NCBI GenBank assembly: GCA_030263635.1
Contig: SZPI01000125.1
Location: 1-14,882, forward strand
Direction of reading: 5' to 3'
Length of the DNA stretch: 14,882 nucleotides
Source: Flexicrinis sp001567485
GTDB taxonomy: Bacteria; Chloroflexota; Anaerolineae; Aggregatilineales; Phototrophicaceae
The notes beneath the pieces were generated by a model, which did no database searches, was not told where the DNA came from, and saw nothing but the letters and a program-made list of their open reading frames with translations. The position numbers were made by a program, and so were the translations under genes. This document shows positions 1 through 6,523 of this stretch, one piece after another; the stretch's first letter is position 1; each line of letters opens with the position of its first letter.

Positions 1-533
1 TCCGCGCCCGGCTCCGGCTCCCACGTCCATTCGAGATACCGCATCGGCCGGGGATGGTCATGGCCGCCGTGACCGGTCGACGGAGCAAACGACTCTTTGG
101 TGAAGTCGGGGACGACCAGCACCAGCCCGTCCGTCCGGCAGTGCACCGCAGCGGTCGTCAGCGCGCGCTCAAGGTCTCCAGAGGAAGTCATGTACATCAC
201 GGCGTCATGGATGAACACGATGTCGAACGCGCGGCCGAGCCGGATTGTGCGCATGTCGCCGATGAGGTGCTCGCACTCCGGGTTCTGATTGCGGCTCTCG
301 GCCGACATCTGCGGCGACAGATCGACCAACGTCATCGTGTAGTGCCGCTTGAGGTGCGAGGCGTTGTTCCCAGCGCCAGCGCCCAACTCAAGCAGCGTGA
401 CCGTCGGGCCGTGTGCGTGCTGCTGGATCGCCGCGTGGTAAATGTCCGCCTCTTCCGCATAATCCTCTGGCGCCGTCAAGCTGGTGAACCACGCGGCGAT
501 TTCGGTGTACATCAGGGGTAAGCGAGCCGGCAT
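1..533 (-). CDS. Class I SAM-dependent methyltransferase (partial, C-terminus off left edge)
   Basis: The 177 visible residues carry a Rossmann-fold methyltransferase core. The glycine-rich SAM-binding motif I (LLELGAGAGNN) lies at about residues 47-57, an acidic residue ending strand 2 (LVDLS, Asp71) would contact the SAM ribose, and GDM at 92-94 followed by AFDIVFIHDAVMYM (102-115) fits motifs III/IV. The target atom and substrate cannot be told from this. The ATG at 533-531 lies 4 nt after the stop codon of the PPOX-family gene upstream, so the two are probably co-transcribed and translationally coupled. A second in-frame ATG seven codons later is an alternative start. The reading frame is open to the window edge, so the C-terminal substrate-binding part is not visible. 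The fold is secure; the specific role is unknown. Confidence 0.85.
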   Translation of the reverse strand, partial: MPARLPLMYTEIAAWFTSLTAPEDYAEEADIYHAAIQQHAHGPTVTLLELGAGAGNNASHLKRHYTMTLVDLSPQMSAESRNQNPECEHLIGDMRTIRLGRAFDIVFIHDAVMYMTSSGDLERALTTAAVHCRTDGLVLVVPDFTKESFAPSTGHGGHDHPRPMRYLEWTWEPEPGA

Positions 534-537
534 CTGG

Positions 538-1098
538 TTATTCCGTGATCGACTCGCTGAGCGGGGTGGGCAGGCCGTCGATACTGCTCGCGTTCTTGTT
601 GGCCTGATACTCGGCTTTGTAGGCGTCGCCTTTGACTTCCCAGTACTTGATGAGCGTGTCGCGCTGACCCACATAGTCGAAGTACGGGACGGCGTAACCG
701 CATGACGTCTGCGCCTTATGGATGTCGGCGACGATGATCTGACGGACGCCGGTGAACAGCGTGAACTGCGGGGCGAGGGCATCCCACGCTGGCGTGCCGG
801 GCAAGATTGTGCGGCCCGTGCCATACAAGCGCACGATGTCTGGTGGCCCGTCGAAGGCGCAGAACATGAACGTGATGCGGCCGTTCTCAGCCAGATGCGC
901 CGATGTCTCATTGCCGCTGCCGGTCATGTCGAGATACGCGACCTGATGCGGCGACAGCACACGAAACGAATCCAGTCCCTTCGGCGAAAGGTTGACGTGA
1001 CCGTCATCCGCAAGCGGCGCGGTGGCGACGAAAAACACGTGCTGCTTGGCGATGAAGCGGCGCAGTTCGTCGGTGATCGAATCGAAGAACTTCGACAT
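538..1098 (-). CDS. Pyridoxamine 5'-phosphate oxidase-like (PPOX) family FMN-binding protein
   Basis: This 186-aa protein resembles the small split-barrel flavin-binding PPOX family. Typical stretches are NLSPKGLDSFRVL (36-48), DMTGSGNET (57-65) and FDGPPDIVRLYG (82-93), and the length is usual for the family. Such proteins bind FMN or F420 and act as oxidoreductases on varied substrates. Sequence alone does not show vitamin B6 synthesis, and this subgroup is usually left as uncharacterised. It is probably cytoplasmic, with no signal peptide or membrane segment. The start follows a G-rich stretch (GGGGGC) about 8 nt upstream that can serve as ribosome-binding site. It precedes the methyltransferase by 4 nt and follows the TIR gene by a 90-nt gap, so it may have its own promoter (a TATACT hexamer lies at 1131-1136 on the minus strand, without a good -35). 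Confidence 0.85.
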   Translation of the reverse strand: MSKFFDSITDELRRFIAKQHVFFVATAPLADDGHVNLSPKGLDSFRVLSPHQVAYLDMTGSGNETSAHLAENGRITFMFCAFDGPPDIVRLYGTGRTILPGTPAWDALAPQFTLFTGVRQIIVADIHKAQTSCGYAVPYFDYVGQRDTLIKYWEVKGDAYKAEYQANKNASSIDGLPTPLSESITE

Positions 1099-1188
1099 CT
1101 GAACAAGCCCCCGGTTGGCGAACGTTGAGAAGTATAACCCGGATCGCTGCGGGATGATGCTTGGCGTGGTGTGGACGGACGCGAGCCG

Positions 1189-2691
1189 TTACAGGGCGGC
1201 GCGTACCTGATTCACCAGCGCGATGAACTGTTCGCGGTTGCCATAGAGCAGACCGCCGAGTTCCATCAGGATAAATTTGTGCTCGGCGCCGTCACGCAGC
1301 GTGATCTTGACGACCGGGTTCACGAACAGCACGGTATCGCGCCGGATATCCACGATGTCCCGCAGCGAAAAGCCGATGTCGGCGCGGTTGATGACCGCCA
1401 TCACCGGCGCGGGCATCAGGATACGCTGATTGGTCAAATAGAGCGTGCGCTGCGCCCACATCATGCTGCTGTACAGATTGATGCCGTGCTGGCTGAGGAC
1501 GTGTTCGCCGGGCAGCAGCGTGAGTCCGGCCGCCTGTTGGACAGCACCGACAAACAAGGCGTCAAGCTCGTCGGTCTCGGTGGGCGAGGGCATGCGCACG
1601 GGCGGTGTTTCACGCACGGACGGACTGCGGGTCATCTTTTCGTATTCGGACTGTGCCGCACGGACGATGTCGGGCCGAACCATGCCGGTCGATTCGCGGA
1701 CTTGGCGGGTCGGCAGGCCCAATTCGGGCGCGAGTTTGGCCGGATCGCCGTAGTCGGGCGCGTGCTGCCACAACTGGTCGAGCTGATGCTTGGCGGAAGC
1801 GATGTCGCCGCTGTTGTAGAGGCTGAGCGCCTCTTTGTACAGCCACGCGAACGACTGGTTATGCTTGGCGAGTTCCAGCCCTTTGTGTGCGCGCGGATCG
1901 CCGTTGGTTTCGGTGACCATGGCGTTCCACGCGGCGATCTCAAGGCCCCACTCGCCTTCGAGCCGTGCCTGATACGCGATCTTCTTGAGGCGCTCGATCC
2001 ACACCTCGGTGCGCTTGCGCAGCAGTTCCGGCATACGGTTGGCGATGAAGTTATTACGGTAGGTCGGGTTAGCGTCGATGATGCGATGGAACAGATCGGT
2101 GGCGCGGTCGAGCTGACCGGCGACCTCGGCCTTCACGGCGCGACGATACAGGTCGTCCAGCTGCGCGTCGGATTTCGGCGTGGGCCGCCGCATCTCGATA
2201 GCGCCGGCCGGCTTCAGCACGATGGGCGAGTCGTCGGCGAACTTGACATCGCTGGGGCGCGGCGGAGGCGCATCGGTCGGCAGATCCATCAGGTGATCGA
2301 CCAGCAGGGCAAGCCGCTGCGGATAGCTCGGCTCGCCACGGAAGTCGAACCAGTGGATGCTGTCGGCCAAGATTTCCTGAGGCACGCCAGATGGGCAGTC
2401 GCGCAGCAGCAGCACGTAGATCGGCCGGCCGATCGCCACCGCGTAGCGATATTCCCAGCCGACATACGGAGAAGCGGCCGCATCAGGCGTGAGCACCAGC
2501 ACGAGCGCATGGGCACGGTCGATGGCGATTTGCAGCTCGCGACGCCAGTTGGCCCCACCGCGCGAGGCCAAATCCCGCCGGTCGAGCCACGTATCGAAGC
2601 CGCGCACGCGCAGATCGACCTCAAGCCGGTCGACAAAGGCGCTGTCTACCCGCTTGTAACTGATGAACAGCGACAGCGGTTGATCGGGCAT
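1189..2691 (-). CDS. TIR-domain protein with helical-repeat middle and PH/GRAM-like C-terminus
   Basis: 500 aa in three parts. Residues 6-135 form a canonical TIR domain: LFISYKRVDSAFVDRL (8-23), the WLD box (35-37), and SPYVGWE (74-80), whose Ser-x5-Glu pattern places Glu80 at the usual catalytic glutamate of NAD-cleaving TIRs. Residues 174-330 are alpha-helical, TPR-like, ending in APDYGDPAKLAPELG (311-325), and are clearly related to the same region of the upstream TIR protein. Residues about 385-500 resemble a bacterial PH/GRAM fold (GEHVLSQHG, then LYLTNQRILM, then the strand-rich end). No signal peptide or membrane segment is seen. The ATG is 9 nt after the upstream stop and its GAGGA ribosome-binding site overlaps that stop, which implies coupling. 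Bacterial TIR proteins are often NADases in defence or signalling; activity here is inferred. Domain call strong, function open. Confidence 0.88.
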   Translation of the reverse strand: MPDQPLSLFISYKRVDSAFVDRLEVDLRVRGFDTWLDRRDLASRGGANWRRELQIAIDRAHALVLVLTPDAAASPYVGWEYRYAVAIGRPIYVLLLRDCPSGVPQEILADSIHWFDFRGEPSYPQRLALLVDHLMDLPTDAPPPRPSDVKFADDSPIVLKPAGAIEMRRPTPKSDAQLDDLYRRAVKAEVAGQLDRATDLFHRIIDANPTYRNNFIANRMPELLRKRTEVWIERLKKIAYQARLEGEWGLEIAAWNAMVTETNGDPRAHKGLELAKHNQSFAWLYKEALSLYNSGDIASAKHQLDQLWQHAPDYGDPAKLAPELGLPTRQVRESTGMVRPDIVRAAQSEYEKMTRSPSVRETPPVRMPSPTETDELDALFVGAVQQAAGLTLLPGEHVLSQHGINLYSSMMWAQRTLYLTNQRILMPAPVMAVINRADIGFSLRDIVDIRRDTVLFVNPVVKITLRDGAEHKFILMELGGLLYGNREQFIALVNQVRAAL

Positions 2692-2700
2692 CGGAGTCCT

Positions 2701-3978
2701 CTATTTGCCTACAGCGCGGCGTTTGATGAAGTACGCGACGACCAGACCGACGATCAGCCCGCCGACCGCGAACGGGAAGGTGTAATCGGGGCAGATGAGC
2801 GCGTCAGAGAAGTCGAAGAAACACTGGTCGAGTGGAGAGGCTTCCAGCCCCATCAGGCCCCCGCCGATCAGCCCTAACCCACCGAAGATGACGTACATCA
2901 GCAGTGGGTTGGCGCCGGGACGTTGAATCGTGCCCGGTGAAATTGGCTCAACGGGCTGCCGGGGTGGGGGCGCTTGGACGCGCTGGGGTTCCGGCTGCGG
3001 GGCCGGCGCGGGCTGGCGTGCGGCTTGTGGGCGTGACGCCGCTTGCGGCTGTGGCGCGGGATGCGAGACGCCGAGACGGGCGGCCAAACCGCGCGGATCA
3101 CCGTAGTTCGGCGCGCCGTGATACAACATGCGCAGCAGCTCGCCCGCCGCGCCGGGGTCGCTGGCCGCGATTTCCAGCGCTTGATCGTACAGGTTGGCGT
3201 GCTGCTGATTCTGCCGCGCTGTCGCCAACATCGGCTCCACGGTGCGCTCGCCCTGCAAGCGGCCCCATGCGTTGAGCGCGGCGATCTCGCGGTTCCAGTC
3301 GCCGACACCGCGCGCATCCGCAGCGTAATGTTCGAGGCTGCGGATGCGTTGGTCTTGCAGCTGCGCGTTCAAGTCGTCCAACTGGGACTTGACCAACCCA
3401 TTTTGGAAACCCGGATCGCGTTCGAGGATGCTGGCGTAGATCGCGGCGGCGCGCTCACGGTCTTCGGGGGTGCTGCGCGCTTTGGCGCTGGTGGCCGCGA
3501 TGAACAGCGCGTCGAGGCTGTCGGGGGGTTCGGGCAGCTTGGCGATGCCGGCCGTTGGGTCGAACGTCGCCGGGCTGCCGGGCGTGACGAAAGCGAGGTT
3601 GAGCAGCAAGTACTTGAGGTCGCGGTCGTAGCGGCCTTCCTCGAAGTCGAACCACTGAATCGTGTCGATTGGCTTGGGCAGGCTCACCATACGCAGCTTG
3701 AGCGGGATAATCAGCTTGCGCTGTTCGACGGCAAACTCGATCTCGCGCATCACGTCGGCGCTGGCGATGGCCTCCGGCGACGCGATCAACAGCAGCACGT
3801 CGGAGCGTTCGACGATGGCGCGGATGCTCTCCCAGCCTGTTGGCGTGCCGCCACGGGTGGGCATCAGGCCGCGATCCACGACCGCCTGAATACTGCGGGC
3901 GGAGAGGTCGGCGGCGATGCGCTCGACGAAGATGAGATTGGCGGGGGCGTAGCTGATGTATGCGCGCAGGGTCGCCAT
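2701..3978 (-). CDS. Membrane-anchored TIR-domain protein with helical-repeat middle
   Basis: 425 aa. Residues 3-130 form a TIR domain starting LRAYISYAPANLIFVERI; the SADVMRE segment (73-79) matches the Ser-x5-Glu pattern of the catalytic helix, although the second-box Trp of the neighbouring paralogue is absent. Residues 152-304 are helical repeats paralogous to the downstream TIR protein, with the shared ending APNYGDPRGLAARLG. A Pro/Gln/Ala-rich linker (about 305-356) follows, then two hydrophobic segments (about 358-378 and 399-418) flanking a short loop with Cys386 and Cys396. The TIR part is therefore probably tethered to the cytoplasmic membrane. The start at 3978 is chosen because AAGGAG lies 11 nt upstream and the TIR fold begins at once; the frame stays open to an ATG at 4107, but that would add an unlikely 43-residue leader. 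First gene of the minus-strand cluster. Confidence 0.86.
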   Translation of the reverse strand: MATLRAYISYAPANLIFVERIAADLSARSIQAVVDRGLMPTRGGTPTGWESIRAIVERSDVLLLIASPEAIASADVMREIEFAVEQRKLIIPLKLRMVSLPKPIDTIQWFDFEEGRYDRDLKYLLLNLAFVTPGSPATFDPTAGIAKLPEPPDSLDALFIAATSAKARSTPEDRERAAAIYASILERDPGFQNGLVKSQLDDLNAQLQDQRIRSLEHYAADARGVGDWNREIAALNAWGRLQGERTVEPMLATARQNQQHANLYDQALEIAASDPGAAGELLRMLYHGAPNYGDPRGLAARLGVSHPAPQPQAASRPQAARQPAPAPQPEPQRVQAPPPRQPVEPISPGTIQRPGANPLLMYVIFGGLGLIGGGLMGLEASPLDQCFFDFSDALICPDYTFPFAVGGLIVGLVVAYFIKRRAVGK

Positions 3979-4012
3979 TTGGGCGGCGTCTCCTTGTGCT
4001 GAACTCTCCGAA

Positions 4013-4042
4013 AGTGTAGCCCTAGAATCCGATACGGCGCAA
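4013..4042 (-). promoter_or_regulatory. Possible promoter for the TIR gene pair
   Basis: On the minus strand TTGCGC (4042-4037) and TACACT (4018-4013) are separated by 18 nt. TACACT matches four of six -10 consensus bases and the -35 three of six. It lies 35 nt upstream of the chosen ATG in the 143-nt divergent gap. This is a weak sigma70-like match and may be chance. Confidence 0.3.
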
Positions 4043-4121
4043 CCGGGCCAGCGGACGGCGAGTCCAAACCGATGTGGTAGACTTCGCCCTATTATCGCTT
4101 GCAGCATATCAGGGATGGGTC

Positions 4122-5837
4122 ATGTCCGCAGCGTCCACGGCTGTTCGCAGCCTTCTTGCCAGCCTCTATGGAGCCGACCGCGCCGGTGCATTGACCGCGC
4201 GCATCCAGCAGTTGATCCGCGACTCCGGCATCTCGAAGCGGCCTGCGTACGATCTCAGCCAGCGTGACGTCGTCGCCATCGCCTATGGCGACCATGTGCG
4301 TAAGGAAGGCGAGCCGCCGCTGGTCACGCTGCGCGAGCTGCTCAAGGCGACGTATGGCGAGCAGATCAACACCGTTCACGTGCTGCCTTTCTATCCGTAT
4401 ACGTCGGACGACGGGTTTTCGGTGGTCGATTACTGGGCGGTTGATCCGAAGCTCGGCACATGGGATGACGTGCGCGCGCTGCGGGCGCAGTTCCGCATGA
4501 TGTTCGACGCGGTGTTCAACCACGTCTCAGTATCGAGCGCGTGGTTTCAGGCGTTCCTGCGCGGTGAAGCACCGTACACCGATTACTTCATCACCGTCGA
4601 TCCGTCCACCGACCTGTCGCTGGTGCGGCGTCCGCGCACGCATCCACTGCTGACGCCGTTCGAGACCGCGCGCGGCATTCAGCACGTGTGGACAACCTTC
4701 AGCGCCGATCAGGTGGACGTCAACGCGGCCAACCCCGACTTGATGCTCGACCTGCTGCGCGCGCTGCTGTTCTACGTGGCGCAGGGGGCCGACTTGATCC
4801 GGCTCGACGCTATCGCGTATCTGTGGAAAGAGATTGGCACAACGTGCATCCACCTGCCGCAGACGCATCAGGTCGTGCAGCTCATGCGCGCCGTGCTCGA
4901 TATGGCCGCGCCGGACGTGCTGATCGTGACCGAGACGAACGTGCCGCACGACGAGAACATCTCATACTTCGGCGATGGCACGAACGAAGCGCAGATGGTC
5001 TACAATTTCAGCCTGCCGCCGCTGCTGCTGCACACGTTCCGCACGGGGGACACGACCCGCCTAACGGCATGGGCCGGGACGCTTGAACGGGTTGGCGGGC
5101 GCACGACGTACTTCAACTTTACCGCGTCACATGACGGGATCGGCGTCACGCCGGCGCGCGGCCTATTGACCGACGCCGAGATCGACGCGCTGGTGGCGCT
5201 GGCGACCGATCACGGCGGGCGCGTCAACTACAAAACCGACAGCGACGGCTCGCGCAGCCCGTACGAGCTGAACATCACGTATTTCGACGCGATCACCCAC
5301 CCGGACGTGACCGCCAGCGATCCGCAGACGGCGGTGAAGCGGTTCCTGTGCGCGCAGGCGATCATGCTGGCGTTCGTCGGCGTGCCGGGCATCTACTTTC
5401 ACAGCCTGTTCGGCTCGCGCAATTGGGCCGAAGGCGTGGAACAGACCGGCCACAACCGCACGATCAACCGGCAGAAGCTCGACTATGATACGCTGCTTGA
5501 GGACATCGTGCGGCCTACGTTGATCCCGTCGATGGTGTATTTCGGGTATCGGGCGCTGCTGGACGCGCGAATTGCCGAGCCAGCGTTTCATCCGTTCGGC
5601 GGTCAGCGTGTGCTGGCGGTGCATTCCTCGGTGTTCGCGCTGGAACGCACGTCGCCGGACGGCATGCACCGCGTGATCGCGTTGTTCAACGTGTCGGGGG
5701 AGTCGGTGGCGGTGGCGTTAGCGGACAGCGGCGGAGGGTGGCACGATCTGCTTGGCGGCGACGCGCCGGTGCATGACGGGGCGAGCATCCGCCTGACGCT
5801 CGCGCCGTACCAATCGGCGTGGCTCAAGGCGCGGTGA
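4122..5837 (+). CDS. GH13 subfamily 18 glycoside phosphorylase (glucosylglycerate/sucrose phosphorylase-like)
   Basis: 571 aa covering a GH13 (beta/alpha)8 barrel and a C-terminal beta domain. Visible conserved regions: DAVFNH (129-134), the nucleophile region LIRLDAIAYLWK with Asp229, the acid/base region TETNVPH with Glu271, and ASHDGIG with His337-Asp338. GH13_18 enzymes reversibly phosphorolyse alpha-glucosides, releasing glucose 1-phosphate. Members act on sucrose, sucrose 6'-phosphate, glucosylglycerol or glucosylglycerate. The pairing of LDAIAYLWKEIGT with CIHLPQTH and TETN is what I associate with the glucosylglycerate-type branch rather than classical sucrose phosphorylase, but this is from memory. 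Cytoplasmic, with no signal peptide. The ATG at 4122 has AGGGA 7 nt upstream and gives a normal N-terminus; the frame opens at an earlier ATG (4074), which lacks family-like sequence. It is divergent from the TIR genes and has no LacI-type palindrome upstream. Confidence 0.88.
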   Translation: MSAASTAVRSLLASLYGADRAGALTARIQQLIRDSGISKRPAYDLSQRDVVAIAYGDHVRKEGEPPLVTLRELLKATYGEQINTVHVLPFYPYTSDDGFSVVDYWAVDPKLGTWDDVRALRAQFRMMFDAVFNHVSVSSAWFQAFLRGEAPYTDYFITVDPSTDLSLVRRPRTHPLLTPFETARGIQHVWTTFSADQVDVNAANPDLMLDLLRALLFYVAQGADLIRLDAIAYLWKEIGTTCIHLPQTHQVVQLMRAVLDMAAPDVLIVTETNVPHDENISYFGDGTNEAQMVYNFSLPPLLLHTFRTGDTTRLTAWAGTLERVGGRTTYFNFTASHDGIGVTPARGLLTDAEIDALVALATDHGGRVNYKTDSDGSRSPYELNITYFDAITHPDVTASDPQTAVKRFLCAQAIMLAFVGVPGIYFHSLFGSRNWAEGVEQTGHNRTINRQKLDYDTLLEDIVRPTLIPSMVYFGYRALLDARIAEPAFHPFGGQRVLAVHSSVFALERTSPDGMHRVIALFNVSGESVAVALADSGGGWHDLLGGDAPVHDGASIRLTLAPYQSAWLKAR

Positions 5838-6054
5838 GGGCGATAGAGATGACGCGGCGCGTACTGCCCCTGAGGAGGGCGGCGGTATGCGACGTGCCAT
5901 AATGGGCGTAATGTAGGGCGGAATCGGGTAGAATCGCTAACGTGGGAAGTTGGAAGTCGCCCGTTCCCAGTTACAAGTCAAGATGCAGCGTGTCCGTTCA
6001 ATCGTTCATCCGTAACGCAAAACTGGAGGCTGGAAACGAGTGACCGGCAGCTTA

Positions 6055-6228
6055 AGTGAGAAAAACTAGTGAGAAAGCGCCAACCGTCTTCACTTGGCTG
6101 GCGTCGCGAGCCGGATAGTCCGGCCCACCGGCTTTCGGTGACCTGCTTAAACCATCGTTCTAAAGTCGAGAGAGCGGGTCTCCTATGACGTAGCGTTCAT
6201 TGAGCGATACAGCGTGGCATTTTCTCAT
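6055..6228 (+). ncRNA. Candidate structured RNA leader (no known family recognised)
   Basis: Three hairpins follow one another: CGCCAACC/GGCTGGCG (6078-6085 with 6096-6103, one internal A-C mismatch), GCCGGA/TCCGGC (6110-6115 with 6119-6124) and CACCG/CGGTG (6126-6130 with 6136-6140). TGAGAAAA (6057-6064) can pair with TTTTCTCA (6220-6227) as an enclosing helix. A direct repeat AGTGAGAAA (6055-6063 and 6068-6076) offers a second, competing partner. GCCGG (6110-6114) could also pair with CCGGC (6128-6132) in an alternative fold. Each element is short enough to occur by chance in GC-rich DNA, so only the clustering upstream of a well-started gene makes it notable. I could not match it to a known riboswitch. 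Confidence 0.25.
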
Positions 6229-6254
6229 CACCCGACACTTTCAACTACTCGCCT

Positions 6255-6260
6255 AGGAGG
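6255..6260 (+). promoter_or_regulatory. Strong Shine-Dalgarno for the DUF4404 gene
   Basis: A perfect AGGAGG lies 5 nt before the ATG at 6266. It fixes the start of this small gene and supports that it is translated. Confidence 0.8.
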
Positions 6261-6265
6261 GCGTC

Positions 6266-6511
6266 ATGGCTCCAGAACCACTCAAGAAACTGCAGCAGGA
6301 GATCGAGAAGACGCAGGCGTCGAACGATGAGCAAGCCGCCAGCATGGCCGACCTGCGCGATCACATCCAGCGCGCGATCGACGAACCGGAAAATGCGCCG
6401 GGCCTGCTCGAAGCCTTGCGTGATAGTTTTGCGCAGTTTCAGGCCGACCATCCGCAGTTGGCCGCCGCGATCCAATCCGCCGTCGATTTCCTCGCCGAAA
6501 GCGGGGTGTAG
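6266..6511 (+). CDS. DUF4404 family protein
   Basis: 81 aa, entirely helical in appearance, with no membrane segment or signal. The first half (residues 5-40) is a charged amphipathic stretch likely to form a coiled coil or helical hairpin. The second half ends in SFAQFQADHPQLAAAIQSA, close to the DUF4404 signature in which an aromatic-x-x-x-His-Pro segment precedes a final helix ending in a Gly-hydrophobic pair (here ESGV). Length is normal for that family, whose function is unknown. The perfect AGGAGG ribosome-binding site supports the start. It stands alone on its strand and converges with the secreted serine-hydrolase-like gene 9 nt away. Family assignment is by recognised pattern, moderately firm. 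Confidence 0.8.
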   Translation: MAPEPLKKLQQEIEKTQASNDEQAASMADLRDHIQRAIDEPENAPGLLEALRDSFAQFQADHPQLAAAIQSAVDFLAESGV

Positions 6512-6523
6512 CGCCGGACGCTA
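6509..6523. terminator. Small hairpin spanning two convergent stop codons
   Basis: TAGCG (6509-6513) and CGCTA (6519-6523) form a perfect 5-bp inverted repeat around CCGGA. The TAG of the DUF4404 gene is the left end and the TAG of the minus-strand gene is the right end. There is no T-run, so it is at best a weak two-way terminator or 3' end stabiliser. Confidence 0.3.

Larger units (their letters stand above)
5838..6265. other. 428-nt non-coding stretch with clustered small inverted repeats
   Basis: I see no convincing protein-coding gene on either strand. The left part (about 5838-6050) holds short inverted elements such as TGGGAA...TTCCCA near 5943-5969 and nothing recognisable. The right part (6055-6228) holds a direct repeat, three hairpins in a row and a possible closing helix, described separately as a candidate structured leader. 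A weak promoter-like pair TTGAGC (6200-6205) and TCTCAT (6223-6228) with 17-nt spacing lies just before the DUF4404 gene. No T-tailed terminator is obvious after the phosphorylase gene. Confidence 0.6.

Noticed and set aside
1171..2877. 568-codon open frame on the plus strand
   Set aside because: It is antisense to the TIR protein gene, has no recognisable domain, and its residue content (many Arg, His, Asp, Gly) is typical of a GC-rich shadow frame.
3043..4002. 319-codon plus-strand open frame
   Set aside because: Antisense shadow of the membrane-anchored TIR gene, without a ribosome site or family resemblance.
5838..5960. Terminator after the phosphorylase gene
   Set aside because: GCCC/GGGC near 5869-5882 gives only a four-pair stem and no T-run follows.
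6055..6228. Known riboswitch classes (cobalamin, c-di-GMP, fluoride, TPP, SAM)
   Set aside because: None of the conserved core sequences I know for these classes is present.
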